DNA of 7,341 nucleotides from Bacillota bacterium (GTDB lineage: Bacteria > Bacillota > Clostridia > Acetivibrionales > DSM-2933). Position 1 is the first letter of the stretch, and each line of letters starts with the position of its first letter. The translations under genes were made by a program, and so were the position numbers. The notes under the pieces are model-generated. The model saw only the letters and a program-made list of their open reading frames with translations. It was not told the origin of the DNA and did not search any database. The stretch covers positions 1-7,341 of the forward strand of contig JAEZNF010000253.1 in the NCBI GenBank assembly GCA_023441845.1, written 5' to 3'. Positions 1 to 5,449 of this stretch are shown piece by piece.

Positions 1-1311
1 GGTATCAAGCTTTACAACCTCATCAAAATCCAATATGCTGCTTCTTCCATTAACCTGCCACATGCCTGTTATTCCTGGTTTGATGCTAATCCTGCGTCGC
101 TGGTAATTTTCATACTTGCTCACCTCGTCAAGCGTAGGCGGCCTTGTTCCAACCAGGCTCATTTCCCCTCTCAAAACATTTATAAACTGTGGCAATTCAT
201 CTATGCTTGTCTTCCTGATAATCTTTCCAACCTTGGTAATCCTCGGGTCATTCTTTATTTTAAACATCAGTCCGCCGTTTACCTCATTGCGCGCTCTCAG
301 CTGGTCTTTTTGTTCTTCAGCATCTATACACATTGAACGGAATTTATATAGTTTGAAGGTTCTTCCATTCAGCCCAACCCTATCCTGCGCAAATATAACA
401 GGCCCCGGGGAATCAAGCTTTATCGCAGCCATAACAAATATTGAAATAAAACCGGTTATAAGAATGCCCATAAAAGCTCCCACTATATCCATAAGCCTTT
501 TAAGGAACAACTGGGCTTGATTAAGTGAAACCGTATCAAAAGTCAACATAGGCAAAGTTCCGATATTACTCAAATATGTCTTGGCAATCTTAAGATCGTA
601 TAAATCGAGCAGCATCCTGACCGTAAGCCCCATCTCTTCGCACATCAGCACATACTTCTCAACCTCACCGAAATAGGTCTTGGGAAGTGCAAATATAATT
701 TCATCAACGGCATTATCCTTGATAATATTTTCAAGGTTCTCTATCGTCCCAAGCTCCACATGACCTTTTATAGGCTTGTTTACATTCGCACGAACATAAC
801 CTAAAATGTTTATATCAATTTTATTTCTGTTAACATACTCTGTAAACTTTCTTGCCACTGAAGGAACACCGACAATTATAACCCTGGAAGTCTTATGTAA
901 TCTCATATGCCTCTGCATAGCGGAATACTTGTATACGAATTTTTCAACTGCAAGCGTAATGCAGCTTACAACAACAAATGTGCCATACAAATACCTGCTG
1001 AACATTGTTTCCTTTACAAAAAACATCATGGCTGCAAGCAATAAAGCCGATAAAAAGGATGAAAAAAGCACAATTCTCAATAATTTGTCGTAATTAAAAT
1101 AGACAATCTTGTCAAATATTTTGGAATTCCCCATAAGGAAAAGCCATACAGGTATGTACACAAGCAATATCCATATATATTGGCTAATATCAAAAAGCTT
1201 TGCATACCTGATCGCAATGTAATAAGAAATCGCATATGATAATGCTAAAACAATGATGTCGACCAATGCCTGAAAAATGTTGGCTGATGAAAGAATGTTC
1301 GCTCTATGCAT
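1..1311 (-). CDS. Polyprenyl-phosphate sugar-1-phosphate transferase (WbaP/CpsE type), 3' end cut by window edge
   Basis: Initiating glycosyl-1-phosphate transferase: moves a hexose-1-phosphate from a UDP-sugar to undecaprenyl phosphate at the membrane, the first step of repeat-unit synthesis. The 437 visible codons are open to base 1. Family members usually end about 25-30 residues later, so only the tail is missing. Hydrophobic segments lie at about residues 12-36, 44-61, 79-99 and 106-121. A Rossmann-like domain follows (RVIIVGVPSVARKF, 143-156), then a membrane-associated helix (about 275-297). The C-terminal catalytic domain shows KRLMDIVG (271-278), LDSPGPV (299-305), FRSM, the SIDELPQ motif with the Asp371-Glu372 dyad (by analogy with PglC, where Asp is the nucleophile), MSLVGTRP (384-391) and KPGITGMWQVNGR. 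The ATG at 1311 has AGAAGG 3 nt and AAGGGGG 12 nt upstream. An in-frame GTG at 1347 would add 12 residues and has a poorer site. The specific sugar (glucose or galactose) cannot be read from sequence. Orientation matches the kinase gene upstream, but 701 bp separate them, so it probably has its own promoter. Confidence 0.95.
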   Translation of the reverse strand, partial: MHRANILSSANIFQALVDIIVLALSYAISYYIAIRYAKLFDISQYIWILLVYIPVWLFLMGNSKIFDKIVYFNYDKLLRIVLFSSFLSALLLAAMMFFVKETMFSRYLYGTFVVVSCITLAVEKFVYKYSAMQRHMRLHKTSRVIIVGVPSVARKFTEYVNRNKIDINILGYVRANVNKPIKGHVELGTIENLENIIKDNAVDEIIFALPKTYFGEVEKYVLMCEEMGLTVRMLLDLYDLKIAKTYLSNIGTLPMLTFDTVSLNQAQLFLKRLMDIVGAFMGILITGFISIFVMAAIKLDSPGPVIFAQDRVGLNGRTFKLYKFRSMCIDAEEQKDQLRARNEVNGGLMFKIKNDPRITKVGKIIRKTSIDELPQFINVLRGEMSLVGTRPPTLDEVSKYENYQRRRISIKPGITGMWQVNGRSSILDFDEVVKLDT

Positions 1312-1403
1312 ATTCCTTCTATTCCCCCTTAGTAAACTCTCATCCACAAGCCCTATAGTGTCTAATTAAGCAAGCCCTTCCACACACTAACAAGCAAATG
1401 TAG

Positions 1404-1415
1404 CTCTCTCTCTCT
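1404..1415. repeat. (CT)6 dinucleotide tract
   Basis: Six CT units on the plus strand read GA repeats on the coding strand of the transferase gene, about 95 nt before its ATG and directly beside the AT palindrome at 1421-1449. Short tracts of this kind can vary in length by slippage. It lies outside the coding region, so any effect would be on leader or promoter spacing. Confidence 0.8.
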
Positions 1416-1420
1416 ATCTA

Positions 1421-1449
1421 TATTAATTATTATATCATAATAATTAATA
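1421..1449. repeat. 13-bp perfect AT-only inverted repeat, 3-nt spacer
   Basis: The arms TATTAATTATTAT (1421-1433) and ATAATAATTAATA (1437-1449) are exact reverse complements around ATC. On the coding strand of the downstream transferase gene this includes TATAAT (1434-1429), but no -35 box lies at normal spacing, so I do not call a promoter here. It may be a protein-binding site or a chance palindrome in very AT-rich DNA. Confidence 0.6.
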
Positions 1450-1515
1450 ATTTACTAGCAAATTTTGTAATTTCAGTCAAACTATTTAATTATTCATTTG
1501 TTATTTATCAAAATA

Positions 1516-1530
1516 TGTACATTTTGTACA
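1516..1530. promoter_or_regulatory. Candidate operator: TGTACA-TTT-TGTACA
   Basis: Two copies of the self-complementary hexamer TGTACA are separated by three T. The arrangement gives both a direct and an inverted repeat and looks like a dimer-binding site. It lies about 205 nt before the transferase ATG, downstream of the predicted start point near 1606, so it would act within the leader if it is real. No regulator can be assigned from the site alone. Confidence 0.35.
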
Positions 1531-1612
1531 ATACCACAAACACGAAATATTACCACTTCAAACATGCATGGGTCTTTAAAGATAACTTTATAAATTAACA
1601 GGACTTTACCTT

Positions 1613-1641
1613 ATTATAGCAATATCAATTCTAACACAAAT
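1613..1641 (-). promoter_or_regulatory. Candidate extended -10 promoter for the sugar transferase gene
   Basis: On the minus strand TGCTATAAT occupies 1620-1612 as TG (1621-1619 region) followed by the perfect -10 hexamer TATAAT (1618-1613), an extended -10 pattern. The -35 is weak (TTTGTG at 1640-1635, 16-nt spacer), which extended -10 promoters tolerate. Transcription would begin near 1606, giving a leader of about 295 nt. The promoter lies just downstream of the rfbA relic. Confidence 0.45.
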
Positions 1642-1671
1642 ACTTCTATAAAAGAATAATATAAATTAATT

Positions 1672-1789
1672 TTATGTAGATTTAGTGCAAATCATGGGCT
1701 TTTCATAAATCGGCAACAACTGCTTCGATTTTACCTTTGTTAGAGGATATAATCTTGTGCTGGAACCACGGTTATAATACCCTTTTCAT
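1672..1789 (-). pseudogene. rfbA: Decayed 5' fragment of glucose-1-phosphate thymidylyltransferase
   Basis: The intact enzyme makes dTDP-glucose for dTDP-rhamnose synthesis. On the minus strand an ATG (1789-1787) is preceded by AGGAG with a 7-nt spacer, as in a functional gene. The ATG frame stops after five codons. One frame over, the translation reads KGYYNRGSS, then [18 protein letters not shown] and EKPMI, ending CTKST and TAA at 1672. Intact RfbA proteins begin MKGIILAGGSGT, then [27 protein letters not shown]. The match therefore covers the nucleotide-binding signature, with one extra A after the start codon and about three bases lost from the LAGG region. Homology ends after about 38 codons of a normal ~290. 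Several sense changes (G to S, D to E, YYP to CT) indicate age. It cannot encode an active enzyme. Identification of the relic is firm; the cause of truncation is not visible. Confidence 0.85.
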
Positions 1790-2012
1790 TTTAAATCTCC
1801 TATTCCAAATTCCTTTGAAGCTCCCCTTGTATTACATTCAATAATCACTAAAAACACCTGCGCTAAATGGCACCCAAAAGTCACTCTACAAAGGTGTCTA
1901 AAATTCTAATCCTGTAGTTATGATTTGAACTTTAGACAAATGTGCTAACCATTTATAAGTTGTGAATATATAAGTCCGTAATATGTCTAAAAAAACCCCT
2001 TTTAAAACACTC

Positions 2013-3404
2013 CTACTCATACTTATAATAGTAATACGATGCCCTGCCGGTTTCCAACTTAGTAAGAATTGCCCCTATAATATGTGCATTAACTCCATCT
2101 AGAGCCTTCTTTGCACGTTTTGCCATATCGATTCTGGTATCACCGCTTGCAAGCACCAGAATAGCACCATCAGCTATACCTGCAAGAATTGCAGCATCGG
2201 TAACCTGCCCGACAGGAGGAGTGTCCAATATTACCACATCATAATCCTTCTTTAACTGCTCCAACAGCTGATGCATCTTTTTTGAATTAAGTATTTCAGC
2301 AGGATTAGGCGGTATAGGTCCACTGGTTAAAATATAAAGATTGGAAATATCGTTCTTTTCGACTATATTTATCTTTTTGATTTCTTTATCTCCGGTTAAT
2401 ACGTTTGTAAGGCCTTCACCGTTTTTAATCCCAAAATAGTGGTGAACCTTGGGCTTACGCAAATCAGCATCTACAATGAGCACCTTCTTGCCCGACTGTG
2501 CAAGCGTTACGGCTAGATTTACAGTTGTTACCGTCTTACCGTCACCAAGCGAGGGACTGGTTATAATTATAGCCTTCATTTCATTATCTACACTGGCATA
2601 CTGGAGATTTGTGCGTAATTCCCTGAACGCCTCAGATGCCGGCGCTTTAGGGTCGTTACTTGTTATCAGATTTTTAAGATACTGCCGTTCAAGCTCCTCA
2701 GCATCTTTGGCTTTCTTCTTGCCCCTCTTACCACCTTCAAATTGAGGAACAGTTCCGATAACATTTAGCTCTAGCTGTTTTTCAACATCCTCCGGCTTTT
2801 TGAAGGTATGGTCTAAAAATTCAAGCGCATATATCAACGCAGCACCTAGCAATAAGCCAAGCACTCCTGCCATTCCCACACTCTTCTTCTTGTTTGGCTT
2901 CACCGGTGAAGTAGGAACCTTTGCAGTATCAATGATCTTTACATTTTTAACCTCTATTATATCCGATGCCATTTCCTTGATTACCGCTGCAAGATCGTTT
3001 ACAACATTTGCGGCAAGTTTTGGGTCCTTATCTTCATAACTAATCTTGAATAGTCTGGAATCCTTTAATGTCTGAACATCTACATTGCTCTGAAACCTTT
3101 TAATATCAACACCCAGCTTCTGTTGTATCCTTTCGGCAACCAACCTGGACTTCAATATTTCTCTATAATCAATAATCAACTGACTGCCCACCTGTAAATC
3201 TGAAAGGCTCAAGTTCACCTTATCCTTCTCTTTTCCAAGAAACAGAGATGTTTCAGCCCTGTATATTGGTTTCAAGTAAAATCGTGTTACTGCAAATGCA
3301 GTACCAGCAGCCAGAACAAAGCATATCACTATCAGATACCATCTTTTCAAAAGTAAGTATAACATCTCACGCAAGTCAATTTCCACAAAATCATTTTTCT
3401 CCAT
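2013..3404 (-). CDS. Fused Wzz-type chain-length regulator and BY-kinase (polysaccharide tyrosine autokinase)
   Basis: A 463-residue single-chain protein joining a CpsC-like membrane adaptor to a CpsD-like cytoplasmic tyrosine kinase. Such proteins control polymer length and export through oligomerisation and autophosphorylation. The N-terminal Wzz region has TM1 (about 23-41), an extracellular part (42-174) and TM2 (about 175-195), preceded by the Pro-rich PTSPVKPNKKK. The kinase part shows EAFRELRTN (258-266, the oligomer-contact ExxRxxR motif), Walker A SPSLGDGKT (283-291, Lys290), Walker A' VLIVDADLRKP (308-318) and Walker B VVILDTPP (390-397). The C-terminal tyrosine cluster has Tyr457-460 and Tyr462. 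The Walker A loop reads SLGDGKT where many relatives have PGEGKS. The start ATG has AGGGG 8 nt upstream. It follows the 201-residue gene by 24 bp, so the two are probably co-transcribed from the promoter at 4075-4103. The CpsB-type phosphatase encoded at 4510-5289 is the expected counter-enzyme. Confidence 0.95.
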   Translation of the reverse strand: MEKNDFVEIDLREMLYLLLKRWYLIVICFVLAAGTAFAVTRFYLKPIYRAETSLFLGKEKDKVNLSLSDLQVGSQLIIDYREILKSRLVAERIQQKLGVDIKRFQSNVDVQTLKDSRLFKISYEDKDPKLAANVVNDLAAVIKEMASDIIEVKNVKIIDTAKVPTSPVKPNKKKSVGMAGVLGLLLGAALIYALEFLDHTFKKPEDVEKQLELNVIGTVPQFEGGKRGKKKAKDAEELERQYLKNLITSNDPKAPASEAFRELRTNLQYASVDNEMKAIIITSPSLGDGKTVTTVNLAVTLAQSGKKVLIVDADLRKPKVHHYFGIKNGEGLTNVLTGDKEIKKINIVEKNDISNLYILTSGPIPPNPAEILNSKKMHQLLEQLKKDYDVVILDTPPVGQVTDAAILAGIADGAILVLASGDTRIDMAKRAKKALDGVNAHIIGAILTKLETGRASYYYYKYE

Positions 3405-3428
3405 TTTTAAATCCCCTTTTGCCTTTTA

Positions 3429-4034
3429 TTAATCATCCGACATTAAGTAACTATATTTATAAAAGAGTTCTTTGGCTCTTTCGTAATCACCACCGAGTGT
3501 TTTCCTAAGATATGCCTTTACCTCTTGAAGTTCATCCTCAGTATAGCCACCTTCACCTACACCCTGAACGTAGCCTATATCTACCCTGGGATAAATCCTT
3601 CTGAAATCTGCAAGGTCTGCATCATCTATTTCATCTCTATATTTTTGTATACGCGCTTCAACCCAGTTCAAAGGCTCCTCTTGCACATTAGTAGGCACCG
3701 GTGTCGGTTCCTGGTAGTAGCCCCCCGATGCGGTTTGTGTTTGAAGCGGTTTTGTTATCGGTCCTGGTGTAGATGTACTTATACCCGGCTTGTCTGTATT
3801 TTTAACCTCATGGGTACTTATGTCGTTTTTGGGTTCAGCTGTTTTGCTTTGTTCCCCCAGCTTGTATGCAGGTGTATTTGCAGTTTCGGACATTGAGGGC
3901 TGAGTGCTTAAGTTTCTTCCGCCAATATCCGATATTATTGGGTCACCTTTTTCAGAATTTATAATCAAAGGCACAATCAAGCCTGTACCCACCGTGAGAA
4001 GTGCAACTAAGATTATAATTATCCACTTTTTCAT
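3429..4034 (-). CDS. Membrane-anchored protein of unknown function with Thr/Pro linker, upstream of the BY-kinase
   Basis: Not recognised as a named family. From the ATG at 4034 it is 201 residues: a short basic start (MKKW), one hydrophobic segment (about 5-25), a low-complexity linker rich in Ser, Thr, Pro and Lys (about 28-115, with TSTPGPITKP and EPTPVPT), and a compact charged C-terminal region (about 120-201). The last part contains WVEARIQKYRDEIDDADL, a GVGEGGYTEDELQEV stretch and an aromatic end (ELFYKYSYLM); it looks mostly helical. The topology suggests a C-terminal domain held outside the membrane by a flexible spacer, either as an anchor or with an uncleaved signal. An in-frame GTG at 4040 would add two residues, but the Shine-Dalgarno GAAGAAGGG abuts it and sits 5 nt from the ATG, so I choose the ATG. 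It is the first gene of a probable two-gene operon with the kinase. A role in sensing or tuning polymer assembly is an inference from position only. Confidence 0.85.
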   Translation of the reverse strand: MKKWIIIILVALLTVGTGLIVPLIINSEKGDPIISDIGGRNLSTQPSMSETANTPAYKLGEQSKTAEPKNDISTHEVKNTDKPGISTSTPGPITKPLQTQTASGGYYQEPTPVPTNVQEEPLNWVEARIQKYRDEIDDADLADFRRIYPRVDIGYVQGVGEGGYTEDELQEVKAYLRKTLGGDYERAKELFYKYSYLMSDD

Positions 4035-4048
4035 TCTCACCCTTCTTC
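4035..4048 (-). promoter_or_regulatory. Ribosome binding site that decides the start of the 201-residue gene
   Basis: GAAGAAGGG (4048-4040, minus strand) is followed by TGAGA and then ATG (4034-4032). The alternative GTG (4040-4038) overlaps the end of this purine run and has no room for a spacer, which favours the ATG. Confidence 0.6.
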
Positions 4049-4053
4049 CGATA

Positions 4054-4067
4054 TGTGAAACCTCACA
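4054..4067. promoter_or_regulatory. Candidate operator TGTGA-AACC-TCACA at the predicted start point
   Basis: A 5+5 bp inverted repeat with a 4-nt spacer. It begins at about +1 of the promoter at 4075-4103, in the 34-nt leader of the 201-residue gene. A repressor bound here would block transcription; alternatively the RNA forms a small hairpin just before the ribosome binding site. The spacing is 4, not the 6 of classical CRP sites, so I do not assign it to CRP. Confidence 0.4.
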
Positions 4068-4074
4068 CTACATA

Positions 4075-4103
4075 ATTATTATACACTTACTAACATTTGT
4101 CAA
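4075..4103 (-). promoter_or_regulatory. Sigma-A promoter for the 201-residue gene and BY-kinase operon
   Basis: On the minus strand a perfect -35 TTGACA (4103-4098), a 17-nt spacer and a -10 of AATAAT (4080-4075, five of six matches) put the start point near 4068, about 34 nt before the ATG. TATAAT also occurs 14 nt after the -35, too close to be the preferred -10. It separates this operon from the phosphatase gene upstream. Confidence 0.75.
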
Positions 4104-4509
4104 TTTTCCTGAAGCATTCTAATAAAAAGTTTTTCTGACTACAAAATAACACACAATAACATTACCCTATGTAAAAATATTCTTATTCTATATTTATCTC
4201 TGGAGTAAGATTAAGACTTACTTTTCATTAATTAGATTTTATGTCATCTTAGAAAGTAAAAACTATGATAACCAAAATCCGAATATTTTAAGCAAAACAT
4301 TAACTATTGTGTATTAAAGAATAAAACAAAAATACACGATAAAAAATGTCCCACTAATACACTATTTTATCATATGTCTCTTAGAATTTCTACATAATAA
4401 TTATACTATTTCAGCGCATTAATCCAGTACTTCCGGAAGCTTTCAACCGAAAACAGGTGTATTTAATGGCATACTAACTAAGTTCATACTTATAAATGAT
4501 TAAACACAT

Positions 4510-5289
4510 TCACTTTATAAACTTTTCTTTAAACATACTAAAAAAGCTCTTTTTTGGTGCCGGCTTCATATATTCTATTTCCTTATTATCCAAAAGCCTT
4601 TGCGGGTTTATATTTAATAGTATATCTGCACTTTCAGTATCAATATGTTCTGTAAGAATTCTTTCAATTCCTCCAACATGCGACAACCTTCCAGGGTTGC
4701 GGTGCGAATCTGTGGCCGCAAAATGAGCCAACCCTCTTGTAAGCAGCTTTATAGCAAACGACTTCTCGGCCTCACCATATTTACCGACTATACTGTTCAA
4801 ATTCAGCTGCAAAAGTACGCCTTTGGAAATGAGCTTTTCTATTCTATCCATGTCCAATATGGCGCAGTATCTTTCAGGATGTGCAAATACCGGGATATAC
4901 CCCTCCACCTGCAGTCTAAAAAACACATCTTCAATATATGAAGGGATTTTGCTAAAAGATGTTTCAACAAGAGCGTATTTTGAACCGTTCAGAGAAAGAA
5001 CCGTTTTTGATTTTAACAACTCCGGCAGTTCAGGAGTTATATAAAGCTCCATTCCTTCATAAATATTCATTCCAGGCACCTCTTGTGCAATTACTTTTCT
5101 TAGCTCATCAACCTTCTTACGAACTGTTTCCGGGGATGCCGCATAATTACTGCCCGGAATAAAATGTGGCGTTGCAATAATTTCATTTACACCATTATTT
5201 TTCAGTGTCCTGCAGGAATTCAGCGATTCTTCCATTGATCTCGGTCCGTCGTCTATTCCCCACAATACATGACAATGAATATCTATCAT
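4510..5289 (-). CDS. cpsB: CpsB/YwqE-type PHP-domain protein-tyrosine phosphatase
   Basis: Metal-dependent phosphotyrosine phosphatase of the PHP superfamily that dephosphorylates the BY-kinase of polysaccharide synthesis; cytoplasmic, with no signal peptide or membrane segment. At 259 residues it has the normal family length (about 240-260). Metal-site motifs are visible in order: MIDIHCH (His5, His7) leading to GIDDGPRS, ATPHF (His42), GMELYI (Glu81), LVETSF (Glu109), FAHPER (His137) and ATDSHR (Asp194, His196). The basic C-terminal tail (residues 242-259, KPAPKKSFF then MFKEKFIK) is an extra that may touch the membrane or the kinase. The ATG at 5289 is the only start possible: the frame has a TGA four codons upstream. 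The nearest Shine-Dalgarno-like AGGA lies 13 nt from it, longer than usual. It is separated from the kinase operon by 476 bp with its own promoter, so the classic cpsB-cpsC-cpsD order is kept but not as one tight operon. Confidence 0.95.
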   Translation of the reverse strand: MIDIHCHVLWGIDDGPRSMEESLNSCRTLKNNGVNEIIATPHFIPGSNYAASPETVRKKVDELRKVIAQEVPGMNIYEGMELYITPELPELLKSKTVLSLNGSKYALVETSFSKIPSYIEDVFFRLQVEGYIPVFAHPERYCAILDMDRIEKLISKGVLLQLNLNSIVGKYGEAEKSFAIKLLTRGLAHFAATDSHRNPGRLSHVGGIERILTEHIDTESADILLNINPQRLLDNKEIEYMKPAPKKSFFSMFKEKFIK

Positions 5290-5353
5290 AAAAACACATC
5301 ATTCCTATTAAATAAAAGTAAAATCACGATTATCCTGAATAAAACCATAAGAA

Positions 5354-5402
5354 AGGGTATTTCCTGTACACTCAGATTATATCGTTGTCTAGGAAATACC
5401 CT
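5354..5402 (-). terminator. 12-bp inverted repeat, likely terminator of the SLH-protein gene
   Basis: The arms AGGGTATTTCCT (5354-5365) and AGGAAATACCCT (5391-5402) are exact reverse complements around a 25-nt loop, 47 nt after the stop codon of the SLH-protein gene. On the minus strand the stem is followed by a T-rich but interrupted run (TTCTTATGGTTTTATTC), so termination may be partial. The loop carries TATAAT on the minus strand (5381-5376), about 85 nt before the phosphatase ATG. That could be the -10 of the phosphatase promoter, but no good -35 is seen. The large loop also allows an operator reading. Confidence 0.55.
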
Positions 5403-5449
5403 ATTAATATTATTTTAACCAATTAAACATTCTTTAAAAAGCGATCATA

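Larger units (their letters stand above)
1312..2012. other. 701-bp AT-rich gap without an intact gene; holds an rfbA relic and candidate control sites
   Basis: Read on both strands. It contains the decayed rfbA 5' fragment (1672-1789), a 39-codon open stretch just upstream of that fragment, an extended -10 promoter candidate (1613-1621), a TGTACA repeat pair (1516-1530), a 13-bp AT-only inverted repeat (1421-1449), a (CT)6 tract (1404-1415) and several TGTCTAA words (1359-1365, 1895-1901, 1984-1990; inverted at 1931-1938). The part from 1312 to about 1606 would be a long 5' leader of the sugar transferase gene if the promoter call is right. I see no tRNA and no strong terminator after the kinase stop codon. 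Confidence 0.8.
4041..4509. other. AT-rich gap between the phosphatase and the kinase operon, no intact gene
   Basis: Holds the promoter at 4075-4103 and a TGTGA-N4-TCACA palindrome, both near its low end. Also visible are a 6-bp hairpin (AGTAAG/CTTACT, 4204-4222), an 11-bp inverted repeat with one mismatch (4306-4316 with 4355-4365), a minus-strand TATAAT at 4405-4400 without a good -35, and a short GC-richer patch (4411-4460) with the palindrome CTTCCGGAAG at 4430-4439. No obvious terminator follows the phosphatase stop codon. No open frame on either strand here looks coding. Confidence 0.75.

Noticed and set aside
116..520. Plus-strand open frame of 134 codons
   Set aside because: It lies antisense to the conserved catalytic domain of the sugar transferase, which is clearly the coding frame; its translation has no recognisable features.
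1429..1434. Minus-strand TATAAT as the main promoter of the sugar transferase gene
   Set aside because: No -35 at 16-18 nt; the hexamer is simply part of the AT-only palindrome. The extended -10 at 1613-1621 is the better candidate.
1850..1897. Minus-strand ACACCT ... AGGTGT followed by TTTTT, as a terminator for the kinase operon
   Set aside because: The stem is only 6 bp with a loop of about 32 nt, and it overlaps the decayed gene remnants. Too weak to call.
1991..2010. AAACCCCTTTTAAAA right after the kinase stop codon, which looks terminator-like
   Set aside because: The C run has no matching G run on the same strand, so no GC stem can form; only the TTTTAAAA part is self-complementary.
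3525..3896. Plus-strand open frame of 123 codons opposite the 201-residue gene
   Set aside because: The minus frame has a proper ribosome binding site, promoter and membrane/linker layout; the plus frame has no such support and a Cys-rich unnatural composition.
4400..4405. Minus-strand TATAAT as a distal promoter of the kinase operon
   Set aside because: The hexamer at -35 distance is ACTGGA, a poor match, and a near-consensus promoter exists at 4075-4103.
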